Source of the DNA: Seison nebaliae
Taxonomy: Eukaryota > Rotifera > Pararotatoria > Seisonacea > Seisonidae
NCBI GenBank assembly: GCA_023231475.1
Contig: JALJEE010000636.1
Coordinates: forward strand, 1-43,464
Length of the DNA: 43,464 nucleotides
Reading direction: 5' to 3'
Under the pieces are notes generated by a model. It had not been told where the DNA came from and searched no databases. It was given only the letters and a program-made list of their open reading frames with translations. Made by a program: the position numbers and the translations under genes. Shown here in pieces: positions 1-10,388 of the stretch (its first letter is position 1; each line of letters begins with the position of its first letter).

Positions 1-69
1 ATCGACCGTTTCGTCAATGACAGAGTCTGGGAAAGCGAAGATGGCCACGAAAAGTACTGGCCAAACTGA
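1..69 (+). CDS. Possible 3' end of a protein gene (partial)
   Basis: The first 69 bases are clearly richer in G and C than the following DNA and read without a stop in frame 1, ending WESEDGHEKYWPN and TGA at 67-69. An AATAAA at about 161 could be its polyadenylation signal. A second open frame (frame 2) runs to about 117, so the choice of frame is not secure. The 5' part lies outside the window and I do not recognise the family. Confidence 0.3.
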   Translation: MDRFVNDRVWESEDGHEKYWPN

Positions 70-188
70 TAAGACTCGATTCCTCTGTAAATTTTGGAAA
101 ACAAAAATCCAGACATGACAATCCTATACAGTTATATACTGTTTTTTACTTATTTTCAATCAATAAATTTCAGAAAATCAAAGTCTGC

Positions 189-297
189 GTGGCTCTTTTG
201 TCCGTGGCTCTTTTGTCTCGTGGCTCTTTTGTCCATGGCTCTTTTGTCCCGTGGCTCTTTTGTGCCGTGGCTCTTTTGTCTCGTGGCTCTTATGTCC
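189..297 (+). repeat. Minisatellite, 7 copies of a 15-17 bp unit
   Basis: Seven head-to-tail units of the type GTGGCTCTTTTGTCC, differing mostly in the last two or three bases. It is preceded at 172-188 by AAAATCAAAGTCTGCGT, and the same leader followed by the same unit is found again near 21340. A short open frame across it is only the translation of the repeat. Confidence 0.9.
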
Positions 298-422
298 TAG
301 ACTCGATATGAGAATATCTCATTGAAAAGATCAATATTTAATGAATTGTTAAAAGATTATTGAGAAAATTAATCAAATTGAAACGAATAAATTTTAAAAG
401 GAGAAATTTATTCCGAAGTTTT

Positions 423-453
423 GGACAAAAGGGCCATGAGACTAAAGAGCCGC
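423..453 (-). repeat. Inverted partial copy of the 189-297 minisatellite
   Basis: Two degenerate units of the GTGGCTCTTTTGTCC repeat are present in the opposite orientation (GGACAAAAGGGCCATGAGAC and following bases). Together with 189-297 they could fold into a hairpin. This suggests that 170-455 is one element with inverted repetitive ends, or a rearranged array. Confidence 0.6.
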
Positions 454-772
454 AAATAATTTATTGTTTTGTTGAGAAAAAGAGAAAAAAATTAATTTTC
501 AACAAAATTTCCCCCAACACAAAATAAAAGCGAGAAAAAAATAAATACAAATTTATCAATCCTTAAGAAAGTTAATAGAACGATTAATAAACATTTACAA
601 TTGTTTACACAACCATCACTAATATGACAATTCTCTTAAAAATGTAATCAATTACATTTTGTCACTCATTTCCGTTTATGTCAATCAATCGATTTTCTTA
701 TAAATAAATCGATATATAAACCCAAAATAAAATAAGTAACTTGCTCCAAATATTAAATATTTTTCTGATAAG

Positions 773-925
773 ACGTTCATCATACATAGATACATTTGAC
801 GAAGTAGAAAAAGAGACAATTTTAGTCATCAATGATAGACGTTGAAATAATACGCACATGAACATGAAAATGAAGGGAGGAAGGACACGAAGAAACAATG
901 AGTGAAGAAACTGAAATCAGAAACT
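773..925 (+). CDS. Candidate terminal exons of an unassembled gene
   Basis: Acceptor AG at 771-772 is followed by an open stretch 773-840 that reads like protein (RRSSYIDTFDEVEKETILV). A GTT donor at 841 and an AG at 891-892 give a 52-bp intron of the type seen in the other genes, and the joined frame continues MSEETEIRN to a stop at about 923-925. The family is not recognised and no upstream exon could be linked, so this may be chance. Confidence 0.22.
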
Positions 926-2790
926 AACATTTAAAAAAAAAGAAACTTACATGACTTTTTATTAAAATAAGAGATACTGATTTGACTGTGATAACATTGG
1001 AGAAAATATTTTGTATATATTTGTAATTTGAATTTAAACAAACTTTAATGATTCCTGGTTTATCGAAAATCTACTTTTATCATGAACCATATAGCATGAC
1101 TCATTATTTTCAAACAGTAAACGAAAAGAACATTAAATCATTCAACATAATCTTTCTCATTGCGTCCCACACCATCCTATAATTGGCATCTGTTCCAAAT
1201 ACCATTCATACAAGATGATCAATCTTTTAAAACGAACATTATTTTCAATGAGCAATCATTCATTATCAAACAGTCCATAATATTATCTTTAAACATTCAA
1301 TAAGACTCTTCTTATGACGTATTCAATTACTTCATTATATATAACATTAAGAAATTTATTATTTCTAATTTTCCACAACCACAAATACATGCCAATATAT
1401 AACTGCCGTAACGACAGAACTATTAATCAGATCATGATCAGGCAAATATTATACCTAAAATTGGGATGACGTAGTTACTTATTTATCATTGCACGATGAC
1501 CTCAAACTATAGAGTTCTACATATTTTTTGTTCCACATGACTGGTTATGACGATGCATTATGTAGGGCTAAATATATTATTCATTTTCATTCAGTTTCTT
1601 ATTAAAAACCAAATATTTTTTGTAGTTAGAAACCGCAAAAAAACCACAGGAATTATGTTGTGATAAGAATTAACATATTAATTGTCTTTCAATATCAATT
1701 ATAAACATTATGAGCAAAAATTAGAAGGTAGAGTTGAAATTTGACGACCTTACTTATTTGACGATTTGAAAAAGATAATAACAGTAAAATGAAGAAGAAA
1801 ATTACTGTTATCTAATTTAGTTATTGTAAAAGAAATTTTTCCACAAAATTAAAAATGATGGAGAAGGAACCTAAACTTCTTCGGGAGTAAATGGTATAAA
1901 CTATAATTCGTCTCAAATGCCAAAACAAATAAAAATAGTAAATAATTTATTTCAACGATCTTTTAATTCGTTTCTCCGGTTTTCTTTTACATACAGTAAT
2001 TACTAATGACCCTAAAAGAAATTACGTAAACTTAAATTTCCTTTTTTAATTTATTTTGTTTTTGAATTTCCGTTTAGTTCAATCTCTTAATTAAACTTTA
2101 ATTTCTTGCACTTTATATCATATGTGATTATGCGATACCATCATAAAATTCAAAAATTTCTTAGAATTTCTTTGAATATATTTCTACTAAATGATTCTTC
2201 ACATGAACATGTTTAGGAAGGACTATTACCTCTTTTTGGTCATTAGCATGTTAGAATTATCATTTGTACGTTGGAAGAATGTTCAATAGATTTCTGAAAA
2301 ATATGAGATAAATTTGAAACATATAAGAAATTGAACTATAGAAGAACCTTGATAAGATGATTGATAAGATATTGATTAGGTGATGAATATCACCGAATGA
2401 GCATAAATTACATTTATACCATAAACATTCTACATAGATTTTCTTTCAATATTTAGAAGAAAAAAAAAGAAATCAGATAAACAAGAAATGATATAGAATG
2501 AATGATTGATGAATTTTATCATGCACAAAGTCGTTGAAATTTATATGTAAATATCATATATTTGAAAATCGTAGTTCTCTTATGATGAAAGGTAATTTAT
2601 TTCAAATGAACAAATGTAATTCGATTTAGAAAGTTCTCGAAAAAACGTACAGTTTTGATGCATGCCAATTTCGTTAGATACGTCCAGGAATTTTATCATT
2701 CGATGATGAGTCAAGGAGGGAAATTTCAGCACATGAACCTTTAGAAACATAATTAGCAAAAGCTTCAATCAGTTCCATAAACAAATCCTT
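926..2790. other. Long AT-rich stretch, no gene assembled
   Basis: No open frame longer than about 60 codons, no tRNA-like or rRNA-like sequence and no clear repeat. A few short coding-looking pieces occur, for example 1626-1670 on the plus strand after a pyrimidine-rich acceptor, but none can be joined in frame to a neighbour. It may be intergenic or hold introns of an unassembled gene. Confidence 0.5.
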
Positions 2791-2838
2791 GTGGTTCCTT
2801 CTTCTTCCACACAATCATTAAATGCTTTTCTCATTCAG

Positions 2839-2983
2839 CAAGGTCATTCCAATAGAATACTCGATTCATCAAATTGGAACAATTTTAAATTTATCAAAAT
2901 TTACTCCAGAAAATTTTGGTGTTCCAATTCCTCCAAATTTGCTTCTCAACACAACATTGGTATATTATTCATATCGTACGTAG
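2839..2983 (+). CDS. Candidate exon, unassembled
   Basis: After the acceptor CTCATTCAG an open frame reads KVIPIEYSIHQIGTILNL and PENFGVPIPPNLLLNTTLVY before a TAG at 2981-2983. A GTT donor in phase 0 follows the glycine codon before VPIPP. The amino-acid composition looks protein-like, but another frame across the same bases is open as well, and I could not join this exon to others. No family recognised. Confidence 0.2.
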
Positions 2984-3344
2984 CAGTAGGTGACTAGTTC
3001 AAATTTCCCTCATTAAAGACAAATGTTACCAGTTATTCAATTATTTGTTATGATATAAAATATGGAAATTTATTTTATTTAATATTATTCAAATATTATT
3101 AACAATTAAACAATCGATTGAAATTCAAATATCATTGGGCGGATTAAGTAATGATCGATTTGGATTAATGGTGACGATAATAATGACAACCAATCGTTTT
3201 CTAGTATTATATCAAATTATTGTAACAATTGAAGCGCACTTGAAAAAATTAAATGAAAAATGAATTAAATAATTCATATTAGATGGATATAAAAGGAATG
3301 ATTATTTTAGGTTAATTCATATAATTCTTAAATGTTAAATTAAG

Positions 3345-3610
3345 GTTGATTATTATGATGATGGCGCGTTAGAGAAAATGTTATTTCTTTTTATAATTTC
3401 TTATTTTTATTCTAAAATCTTTTTTTTCTTCTTCTTAGGATCCTACCAACTAACGCGCCATCGTTACCTAATAAGCCCTGGAAGGCACTCCGGGAAATGG
3501 AGAAAAGTGTCGATGATGGAGATATTGGAGGAGGAATAATTCTCAGGAATTATTCGAATTCAACTACTTTGAGGATAATTTACTACCAAAGACGATCATT
3601 ATCGAATTGA
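3345..3610 (+). CDS. Candidate last two exons of an unassembled gene
   Basis: Exon 3345-3379 and exon 3439-3610 are joined in frame by a 59-bp intron with a GTT donor and a pyrimidine-rich CTTCTTAG acceptor. The joined peptide is about 67 residues, starts VDYYDDGALEKMILPTNAPS and ends RRSLSN before TGA at 3608-3610. The sequence is richer in G and C than its surroundings. The preceding exon must end in phase 0; an open stretch at 3054-3250 is possible but needs a non-GTT donor. Family not recognised. Confidence 0.4.
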
Positions 3611-4441
3611 TAATATACTAGACAGTACTAGATTGGTATACTAAAAAGTGGTCACAAATTTAAAATTCATTCAGATCATCAAACTCCATTTAGATCATCG
3701 AACTCCATTTTTTCAAAAAAATACTTCAAATATTCTCACTAATCAAAAATTTAATTCTAATAAATTTTTTTAAAAAATTCCACTCATAATTGGTGCATAA
3801 ACAGATGGAATTTTGATAATTCAATTTAAAAAAATTAAAATTTAAATGTCCTAATTGTGCGCTAAAACAATTCCATTGGAAACGGAATTATTCTGTTTCT
3901 GATTATCACTTTCTGAAAATCACTTGGAATTTCAAAATTAATTTCTGTTTAGTTTAATCTCGTGGCTTCAATTGAATGTTAAATGATTAGACCCCGATTC
4001 TTAAACAAGAGGATTCTAATCAGAAGATTTAGAACTTCAAATAAAGATACAATCGTAATTTTTTCGAAGTTTAGTTATTTTTAATATTTATGAATTCCTA
4101 AAATATTTCATGATGAATAAGTAAAAGGTCTGAGATGATATATATCTGAGTTGTTAAATTCCATTTTCCTATTTAACTAAAGAAACTTTAAGTAGAGTAG
4201 ATGAATAACTTGAAGTGAATAAGAAGGAAATGGATAGATTGGAAGGGAAATTCCACTGAAGTATATTCAGGTAATTTCATTTGATTTTATAATGAAATGG
4301 AATTTTAATGAATTTTCCGGAAATACTCAACAAATATCTCGAATGACTAGAAAATTTCGAATCTGATAATAATATCTAATTCCTGTAAATTTTCATGAAT
4401 AATTCACATTTCAATATTAATTTTTTCAATTTCTTTTTTAG
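3611..4441. other. AT-rich non-coding stretch
   Basis: I see no supported gene. A short coding-looking piece at about 4205-4270 could be spliced to the exon at 4442, but only with a GTA donor, which is unlike every placed intron in this window. Confidence 0.5.
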
Positions 4442-4541
4442 ATACCTCAAATTTTACAACGGTTGAGAAATCGGATTTCGAGAGACATTGACGAGAAAAT
4501 TAATTTCCTTCACATTGGAGAATCGAAAAAAAATTATTGAT
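4442..4541 (+). CDS. Candidate terminal exon, unassembled
   Basis: A strong pyrimidine tract ending TTCTTTTTTAG is followed by an open stretch. In one frame it reads IPQILQRLRNRISRDIDEKI and continues to a TGA near 4540; in a second frame it reads TSNFTTVEKSDFERH to an earlier stop. An AATAAA lies at about 4565. It may be the last exon of the gene whose other exons are suspected upstream. Frame and partner are unknown. Confidence 0.28.
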
Positions 4542-4701
4542 AAAACGAATTTTATGTAATGTTAAATAAAAGAGTAAAAATACGAAAAAAAATCATTCCA
4601 TTATAATGTGATAATCGGAGGAAATTCCAATTTTTTTTTTGAAAATATTAAATTAGAACAATGAAATATATATTTGGAAATAATTTTTATACAATTAAAA
4701 T

Positions 4702-5829
4702 TCAAGTCCGTTTCGGTTTCATTTCATTCATACATGGTCGAATGTAAATTCTTGTCTTGTTTTTATTCGGATTGAAATGTTCGTAGCCCTAAAATAATAA
4801 GTTGATGTGAAATAGAAGGAAAAGATAGGAGATAACTTTTGACCAATCGTAACCAGAAGCGAAAGCTAAAACTCGACCAGAAGGATCGATTCCACATGCC
4901 GTTAATGGTTGATCATGTACTGGATCCGATCCCTTCAATTTTGCACGTGCATCTTTATCCCATAAATTGTATCGTCCATCTGAACCAATAGTACAGAAAG
5001 TGGATGTCAATGGATGGAAAGCGACACCATTGACCGCATATAAATGAATGTTCCGATCGTCGATAGTATTTCGATGACATTTGAAAGTAAAACATCCTTT
5101 CTGATTTGAAGGATCAACTAATTGAATAGCCATTCTCGCTTCGATACTTCCCAAAGCATAACCGATGGGATTCATTCGAGTTTGTGGAGATTCACGTGGA
5201 TCACAAAATATGGAAATACATCGACTTTGCATTCTCAACGGTGTTTGAATTGATGAATGTAATGTGGGTCTGGGATCCATATTAATGACGTGAATCTTCT
5301 TATCACTTGTCGCTACTACTCCCATATTATTGATGGCATCGGCACAATATGATTTACCTGACAAATTCAACGTTTCTAAGGGTTGGGGAGATCTTAAATC
5401 CCAAAATTTGACAGTTTGATCCCATGATGTTGTCATTAGACAATTGAATGTCGGTCGTTCTATCCAATGAACTGTACGGACAGGAGCTTCATGTTTCGCC
5501 ACTTCTACTAACTGATTGGATTGTAAGTCCCAAACTCGGCCACTAACGTCGCTTCCAGCGATGAAGATTTTCGTGCCATCATTATGCCAATTACAATGGA
5601 GCATCGGAATATTGGAGGGATTTGAGATCGATGATTTGGGGATGACTTGTCCATTTAAATTCAATTCCCATACACGAACATCTCCCGCCCATGACGTGGC
5701 CGCCATAAATAATTGATTCTCATTATAAGGAGAAAAGGAGAGTGAAGAGACTGTGTCTTCTGGAGCATTAGCCACTTCTATATCTCCTTCATTCGGATTT
5801 TTCGTTTGAGCGACTGTATTATTAAACAT
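4702..5829 (-). CDS. RAE1: RAE1 (Gle2) mRNA export factor, WD40 protein
   Basis: Two coding exons, 4837-5829 and 4702-4788, joined by a 48-bp intron with a GTT donor, give 359 residues (human RAE1 has 368). The protein is a WD40 propeller that binds nucleoporin NUP98 and acts in mRNA export at the nuclear pore and in mitosis. Family-typical stretches are present: DIEV near the N-terminus, SWAGDVRVWEL, TSWDQTVKFWD, YCADAI, ALGSIEARMAI, FTFKCHR, YAVNGVAFHP, GSDGRYNLWDKDARAKLK and YDWSKG followed by EHFNP. The final exon supplies GYEHFNP and a basic end. A 43-bp intron (5832-5874, GTT donor) just before the ATG lies in the 5' UTR, which supports the start at MFNNTV over an earlier ATG within it. 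Confidence 0.95.
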
Positions 5830-5875
5830 TTCTAATAGAATAAAAAATAGTCGATTAGTATCTTCACAAATAACC

Positions 5876-6620
5876 AATATGTCTATCTAAATTACAAAAG
5901 AAATATGAAAAGACATTTTTATTTTGGCTTTGTAAAATTGGGAAAGTTTCATAATTTCTTTTATTTTTACGCAATTCCCTTCACTCGTTTACAGAGCTTA
6001 AATTTAATATTACCTAAATTATCATTCTTTAAGAATTTCTTTAACAAACTCCATTTACCAAAGTTATCATTAAATATAAACAATTTCAAAAAACTATAAA
6101 GAAATATATTTTCTAATACATATTATTATAAATTATTACATTATGTCGTTTAAATTTTAAATAAAAAATTTTGTATTACAAATTTATAAGAGTTGAAAAT
6201 ATTCTGATTACAATGTAAGTTTAATATCATTTCTCGAAATTCTCCAAAAATAATTGTAATTTCCTGCTACTACATATACACAAAATTTAAATTGTTAAAA
6301 AAAATGATTTGGGATCCATTATACTTATTTTTTCGTATTAGAATATACTTATTAGATGTAATAACAAATTAAAATTTCATAAATTTAGTTATTCAATATT
6401 GAATATATTTGAAACAATTTTGAATGAATTTTGAAGACAGAAATATATTTAATATTATCGAGATTGTAGTGAATTTCAAATTTAATCGCTTCTTTTAAAT
6501 TTCAAAAATTGTAATATTTAATCAAAATATTTAATCATTTAATTTTTAAAAAACTCATAGTTCGGGCGTTAAATTTGAATTTGAATCTTGTTCAAGTGAG
6601 AAGACAATTCATTTAACAAC
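5876..6620. other. AT-rich intergenic spacer
   Basis: Spacer between the divergent RAE1 gene and the snoRNA host gene. It contains only short AT-rich open frames and no recognised element. Confidence 0.6.
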
Positions 6621-6628
6621 TATAAAAA
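6621..6628 (+). promoter_or_regulatory. TATA-box candidate of the snoRNA host gene
   Basis: TATAAAAA at the right distance upstream of the first likely exon of the snoRNA host transcript (start expected near 6650). Position and sequence only; no other promoter element seen. Confidence 0.4.
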
Positions 6629-6896
6629 ATAGGTTACATCCATGTTACTTATAACATGTGTATTATTGTAGCACATGTCTATTCTCAAGTTCCTAGTAAA
6701 CATTAGTTAGTTCATTTCATTTCTTATCAAATAGTTACTTTGTAAGATTTAACAATGATTGTTTCGTATCTTGTAAAAAAAGATATTTAAAGATTTGTAT
6801 CTTTAATTCATTCCAAATATGGGAGATTATTGAGATGAAAGAATTATCGTGGTGATTTATGTCGTTAGTGTTTTTCAATTACGAATATTTAGATTA

Positions 6897-6971
6897 GTTT
6901 TATGATGAAAAAGTTCTGGAGTTACCGTATGATCTCATATGATTCCAACTGCGGCTATATGTCTGAAATTA
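6897..6971 (+). ncRNA. Box C/D snoRNA, copy 1 (18S 530-loop guide)
   Basis: Box C ATGATGA at 6902-6908, guide CTGGAGTTACCGT at 6916-6928, D' box ATGA at 6929-6932 and box D CTGA at 6963-6966. Bases flanking C and D can form a terminal stem (TAGTTT with AAATTA, one wobble). The guide pairs over 13 bases, two of them wobbles, with the conserved 18S rRNA sequence GCGGUAAUUCCAG. The fifth base upstream of D' selects the U of GGU, which by alignment corresponds to Um627 in human and Um578 in yeast, the site of SNORD65 and snR77. Target assignment is from memory of the rRNA. Confidence 0.75.
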
Positions 6972-7127
6972 TAATTATTGATTAATGATACATATTATTC
7001 TTATACAATTTCATCAATTCCCTCTTCAATTCTTTTCAGATATATTTCGGCCATTTAATTTAAGATATTGTTTTCGATCGCATGAAGGAACGTTGTTAGT
7101 TTTTTTTATCTCATTTATACTTGTAAT

Positions 7128-7207
7128 ATGTTGTGATGAAAATAAATACTGGAGTTACCGTATGAATATGTTAATGATTCGAAATATGGCTAAATTTACT
7201 GAATTGA
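7128..7207 (+). ncRNA. Box C/D snoRNA, copy 2 (18S 530-loop guide)
   Basis: Box C GTGATGA at 7133-7139, the same guide CTGGAGTTACCGT at 7149-7161, D' box ATGA at 7162-7165, a C'-like AATGATT, and box D CTGA at 7199-7202. The stretch between C' and D is unlike copies 1 and 3, so only the D' guide is under constraint. The terminal stem is weaker than in the other copies. Confidence 0.75.
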
Positions 7208-7373
7208 AATTTTTAAAAATTTTACGAAATTATTCTTCAAACAACTTTTATTCATAATTTTATTTTATTTTTATAGATTGAATAAGAATTCTCGACTTTG
7301 GATGTTTATTCTGATTAAATGCCAAATTGTTTACTTCTATGTTAGTTTACTTTCTTATTAATATTATTGGAAT

Positions 7374-7453
7374 TTGTGTGATGAAAAACAATGACTGGAG
7401 TTACCGTATGAATATGTTGATGATTATACAGTTCGGCAGAAAAAACTGATTTA
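7374..7453 (+). ncRNA. Box C/D snoRNA, copy 3 (18S 530-loop guide)
   Basis: Box C GTGATGA at 7378-7384, guide CTGGAGTTACCGT at 7395-7407, D' box ATGA at 7408-7411, a good C' box TTGATGAT shortly after, and box D CTGA at 7446-7449. AATTT before C and AAATT after D form the terminal stem. It is the most canonical of the three copies; spacing from copy 2 is about 245 bp and between copies 1 and 2 about 231 bp. Confidence 0.78.
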
Positions 7454-8005
7454 AATTAAGAAAAATTTTATTTATAAATCTCTTTCATTTCCTGTTTGAT
7501 GGTTAATTGATTTTTCCTTTTTTTCTAGATTTTTATCGATGAAATCGATGGTAGTGGTATTAATGGAAAATAAGTGACTGTTAGTGGAAATTTATTTCAT
7601 GAATTAGTGATACTATCCTATTATCGAGTATATTCTTAAACCTTATTCTTATTTATTACGGAGAAATAATCAATAAATATTGATCGATTTTTATACAATT
7701 TTCTTCCTTTTCCATTTTTCAGATTTTGTGAAGGAAAATGTCTTGGAAAGGAATATATATATATATGGAATAACGTGAAACAACTTCCACTTGGTCCGGT
7801 ATACGATATATGAAATTAATCTTTTATATTTTCAACAACTTTTAACAGAATAAAAATTATGATTCTTTATTGATAGTGTGCGTGATATCCTTCATTATGC
7901 ATTCATGCAATCTGATATGTTCACATCATCGTCTATTTAGGAAGAGAATAACTTTAAGCTATTAGTTGTCCATGTCGAGAGAAAGATGAAAGGAGATTAC
8001 TATTA

Positions 8006-10200
8006 ATGTTGTGGAAGAAATTCTTAAAATTTGTTAGTTCAAAAATAAAAAAATATTTCAATCGGAAAGAAATGGAATCGTCATCGATGAATTTTGATGG
8101 TTATCCACTCCATTATGAATCGATGAGTGCCGTGGATGATGAAGTGAAGAGGAGAAATCATTTGATAGACAATCTGATGATAGAAAGTCATTTGGCATAT
8201 CCCATCAGCAAATACATTTCAAATTCATTAAACGTTTTTTCCAATTTGTAATTTGTTAAGAAATAAATTAAATTTTGAAAGAAACCATTTGAAGAAATAT
8301 CATTGTTGCTGAGATTTAGAACAGTAGCAAATTTGATTGTCATGTTATTGAGATTCGTCCAAACAATTTTAGCATACGCGAAGTTGATTCTCCTTTTCAT
8401 CTTCTTCATTAGTTTCATTCCATTTCTTAGACGATATTCACCAGATTTCGATAGTAAAACTTTCTCTATCGTCGGTCAGGATGTAATGATGACGGAAGTG
8501 GATAATGTATTAATCTTAGGCAATAATTTGACATTTAACGCGAAATTTTATCGAACCGATCCTCAAGTTCGAGTTTTTCATTTTCTCTTTTAACCGTTTT
8601 CCGATTGTGAAGTCCGTTTTCGATGACCATATTTCCCACGTCTTATCAATCGCTCCATGTCTCAGGAATGAGATTGACAATCATTTGTCATATGAAAATC
8701 TTAAAAAAATTTCATCTTTCAATCATTATCCCGAATTCATACAACGTCGACTCTCCAAAATTGTTTCACTTCAAAAGTTCATTTTTTCTTCTCATTTTCA
8801 AATTCAAAATTTTCAAATTCTCATTCAGATTAAATCGTGGACGAATCGTTCTGAGAGAGGGTCATGAAGCTGATTCATTTTATTTCATTAGTTGTGGTAA
8901 AGTAGAAGAGAGTATTAGTAATGAAAATGGAGAATTGATAGTTACCAGAATTTTGAAATCAGGAGATTATTTTGGTGTTTGAATTTCTCTAAAAATTTCA
9001 AATTAACATTTCTTTCAGGAAGAAGATGTTCTGATGAAACGTCGACGTCAATATACTCATACGACGTTGAATAATGTCGAGTTGATTGTGGTGAAAGGAG
9101 AAGAGTATGAGAAATTATTCATCATTCCATCACCAGTCGTTCGAACGGATTTGTGTTCGTTACACACAATTTATTTATTGGAAGAAAGAGAAAGGAGTAA
9201 ATCGAAAAGAATTGATGGTTTTGGACGAAGAGTGAATGAAAGGAAGAAATCTTTTTATAGTTATTCGTCAAATTCATCAGGATTTTCAGTCAATTCTCTC
9301 ACTGATTATCAAGAAGTTCCTGATTATTTGAAATATGTCAAGTTGATTTATCTTCCAATTATTTTTATTGATAAATAAATATTTAAATATAATCGATATA
9401 AAATTAGAAATTTGAAATATTTCAAGAAACTTCCATTAGAATTATTCATTGAAAATCGCGAGAAATTCTATGTTAATTATTACAAGTTAAGAAAATTTCA
9501 ATGAAAATTTTCCGTTTGATCGTTTTCTTTCTAGAAATGATTGTATCATCAATTATGATGTTTTCTCATCGAAATTCATTTATCTTTTGAGAAATGGAAA
9601 TGGTCGAATTATAAAAAAATGTGATAATTTCAGTGAAGAAACATCAGCGTGGAAATCGGCGTCAACTACAACAATTGAAGATCCGTCAAGATTAGAACGA
9701 TTTCCTTTTTTCGTTAAATTAGCAAATGTTTCATCTCATCAATTAATAGTTAAAATTTTTTAAAATTTAATTTTCATCTTCATAATAATTTCTTTCAGAA
9801 TATTCATGATATTTGTTACGAGGAAACTGATAGTCCAAAATATGAGAAATGCATTTTCGTGAGTGAAGGATGTTTGTGCATTCTAGTGGAGAAGTCGTTC
9901 CTAGCTCAACATTTCGACACAAATATGAGAGAATTATTAAGGGCTGATTGTACACCTCTTCCATTCCTCTACGAATTCAACACTTCATTACGAGAAATTG
10001 TTGACTGGAAAGTTTACAAAGAAGATTTCATGAAGAATTGTCAATTGACGAAAAATTTAGAGAAAAGTAAATGTCCGAAGAAATTAATCCGAATTTCTGA
10101 TATTGAGACGATGTTAGTTACTAACAATAATTTATCAATTTGGAAACAGAGAGAATTGGAAAGGAAAGCAAAAGAGAAATTATCAAATGAAATCAAATAA
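8006..10200 (+). CDS. CNBD2: Cyclic-nucleotide-binding-domain protein, CNBD2-like
   Basis: Eight exons (8006-8233, 8282-8566, 8613-8776, 8829-8976, 9019-9341, 9408-9485, 9535-9748, 9799-10200) encode 613 residues; all seven introns begin GTT and are 42-66 bp long. A basic N-terminus and a hydrophobic stretch in exon 2 are followed by a cNMP-binding fold across exons 3 to 5: YPEFIQRRLSKIV, then REGHEADSFYFISCGKVEE, SGDYFGEEDVLMKRRRQ and ELIVVKGEEYEKLF. The SFYFI and GDYFGE stretches are typical of CNBD2, a protein needed for sperm flagella in mammals. The canonical phosphate-binding Arg-Ala pair is not obvious, so nucleotide binding is uncertain. The C-terminal third is family-specific and lysine-rich. 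The start is the first ATG after an in-frame stop. It converges with ATR, with 188 bp between the stops. Confidence 0.75.
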
Positions 10201-10388
10201 TGAAATTTGTATTCATAAAAAATTTTAAAGAATAATTATTAACTGTATAAGAAAATATTGAAAAAATATCGATGAAAAAAAAAAGATGAATTTTTAACAG
10301 AAATTTAACATAATTTTTTTTAATATTTTTCTCATCATCACAATTGAATTGTTGATTAGAATAAATATAAAATTTTTTTTGTAATCCA

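Larger units (their letters stand above)
6640..7860 (+). ncRNA. snoRNA host transcript (spliced, probably non-coding)
   Basis: The three snoRNA copies sit between splice signals of one plus-strand transcript. Likely internal exons are 7040-7091, 7277-7303 and 7529-7579, each preceded by a good acceptor (CTTTTCAG, TTTTATAG, TTTCTAG) and followed by GTT; a last exon starts at 7723, and a polyadenylation-like AATAAAA lies at about 7851. The exons are short, differ in reading phase and give no continuous frame, as in the animal snoRNA host genes GAS5 and UHG, where the introns carry the product. The first exon and its donor (perhaps near 6864) are not certain. Confidence 0.55.

Noticed and set aside
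94-300. Open frame of 68 codons over the first minisatellite
   Set aside because: Same cause: translation of the GTGGCTCTTTTGTCC unit.
3054-3250. Open stretch containing RFGLMVTIIMTTNR, reminiscent of the M2 helix of Cys-loop receptors
   Set aside because: Only about five identities over 15 residues, no M1 or M3 nearby, and it can be joined to the next exon only through a non-GTT donor.
5905-6099. 64-codon plus frame between RAE1 and the snoRNA host
   Set aside because: Made of repeated Phe/Lys/Leu/Asn codons typical of AT-rich filler; no start context or homology.
7580-7722. Fourth snoRNA in the last host intron
   Set aside because: A TAGTGATA is present, but there is no box D and no copy of the guide.
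9337-9426. Alternative CNBD2-like intron with donor GTCAAG and acceptor at 9426
   Set aside because: It keeps the frame too, but the model with donor GTTGAT and acceptor at 9407 also keeps the frame and agrees with every other intron.
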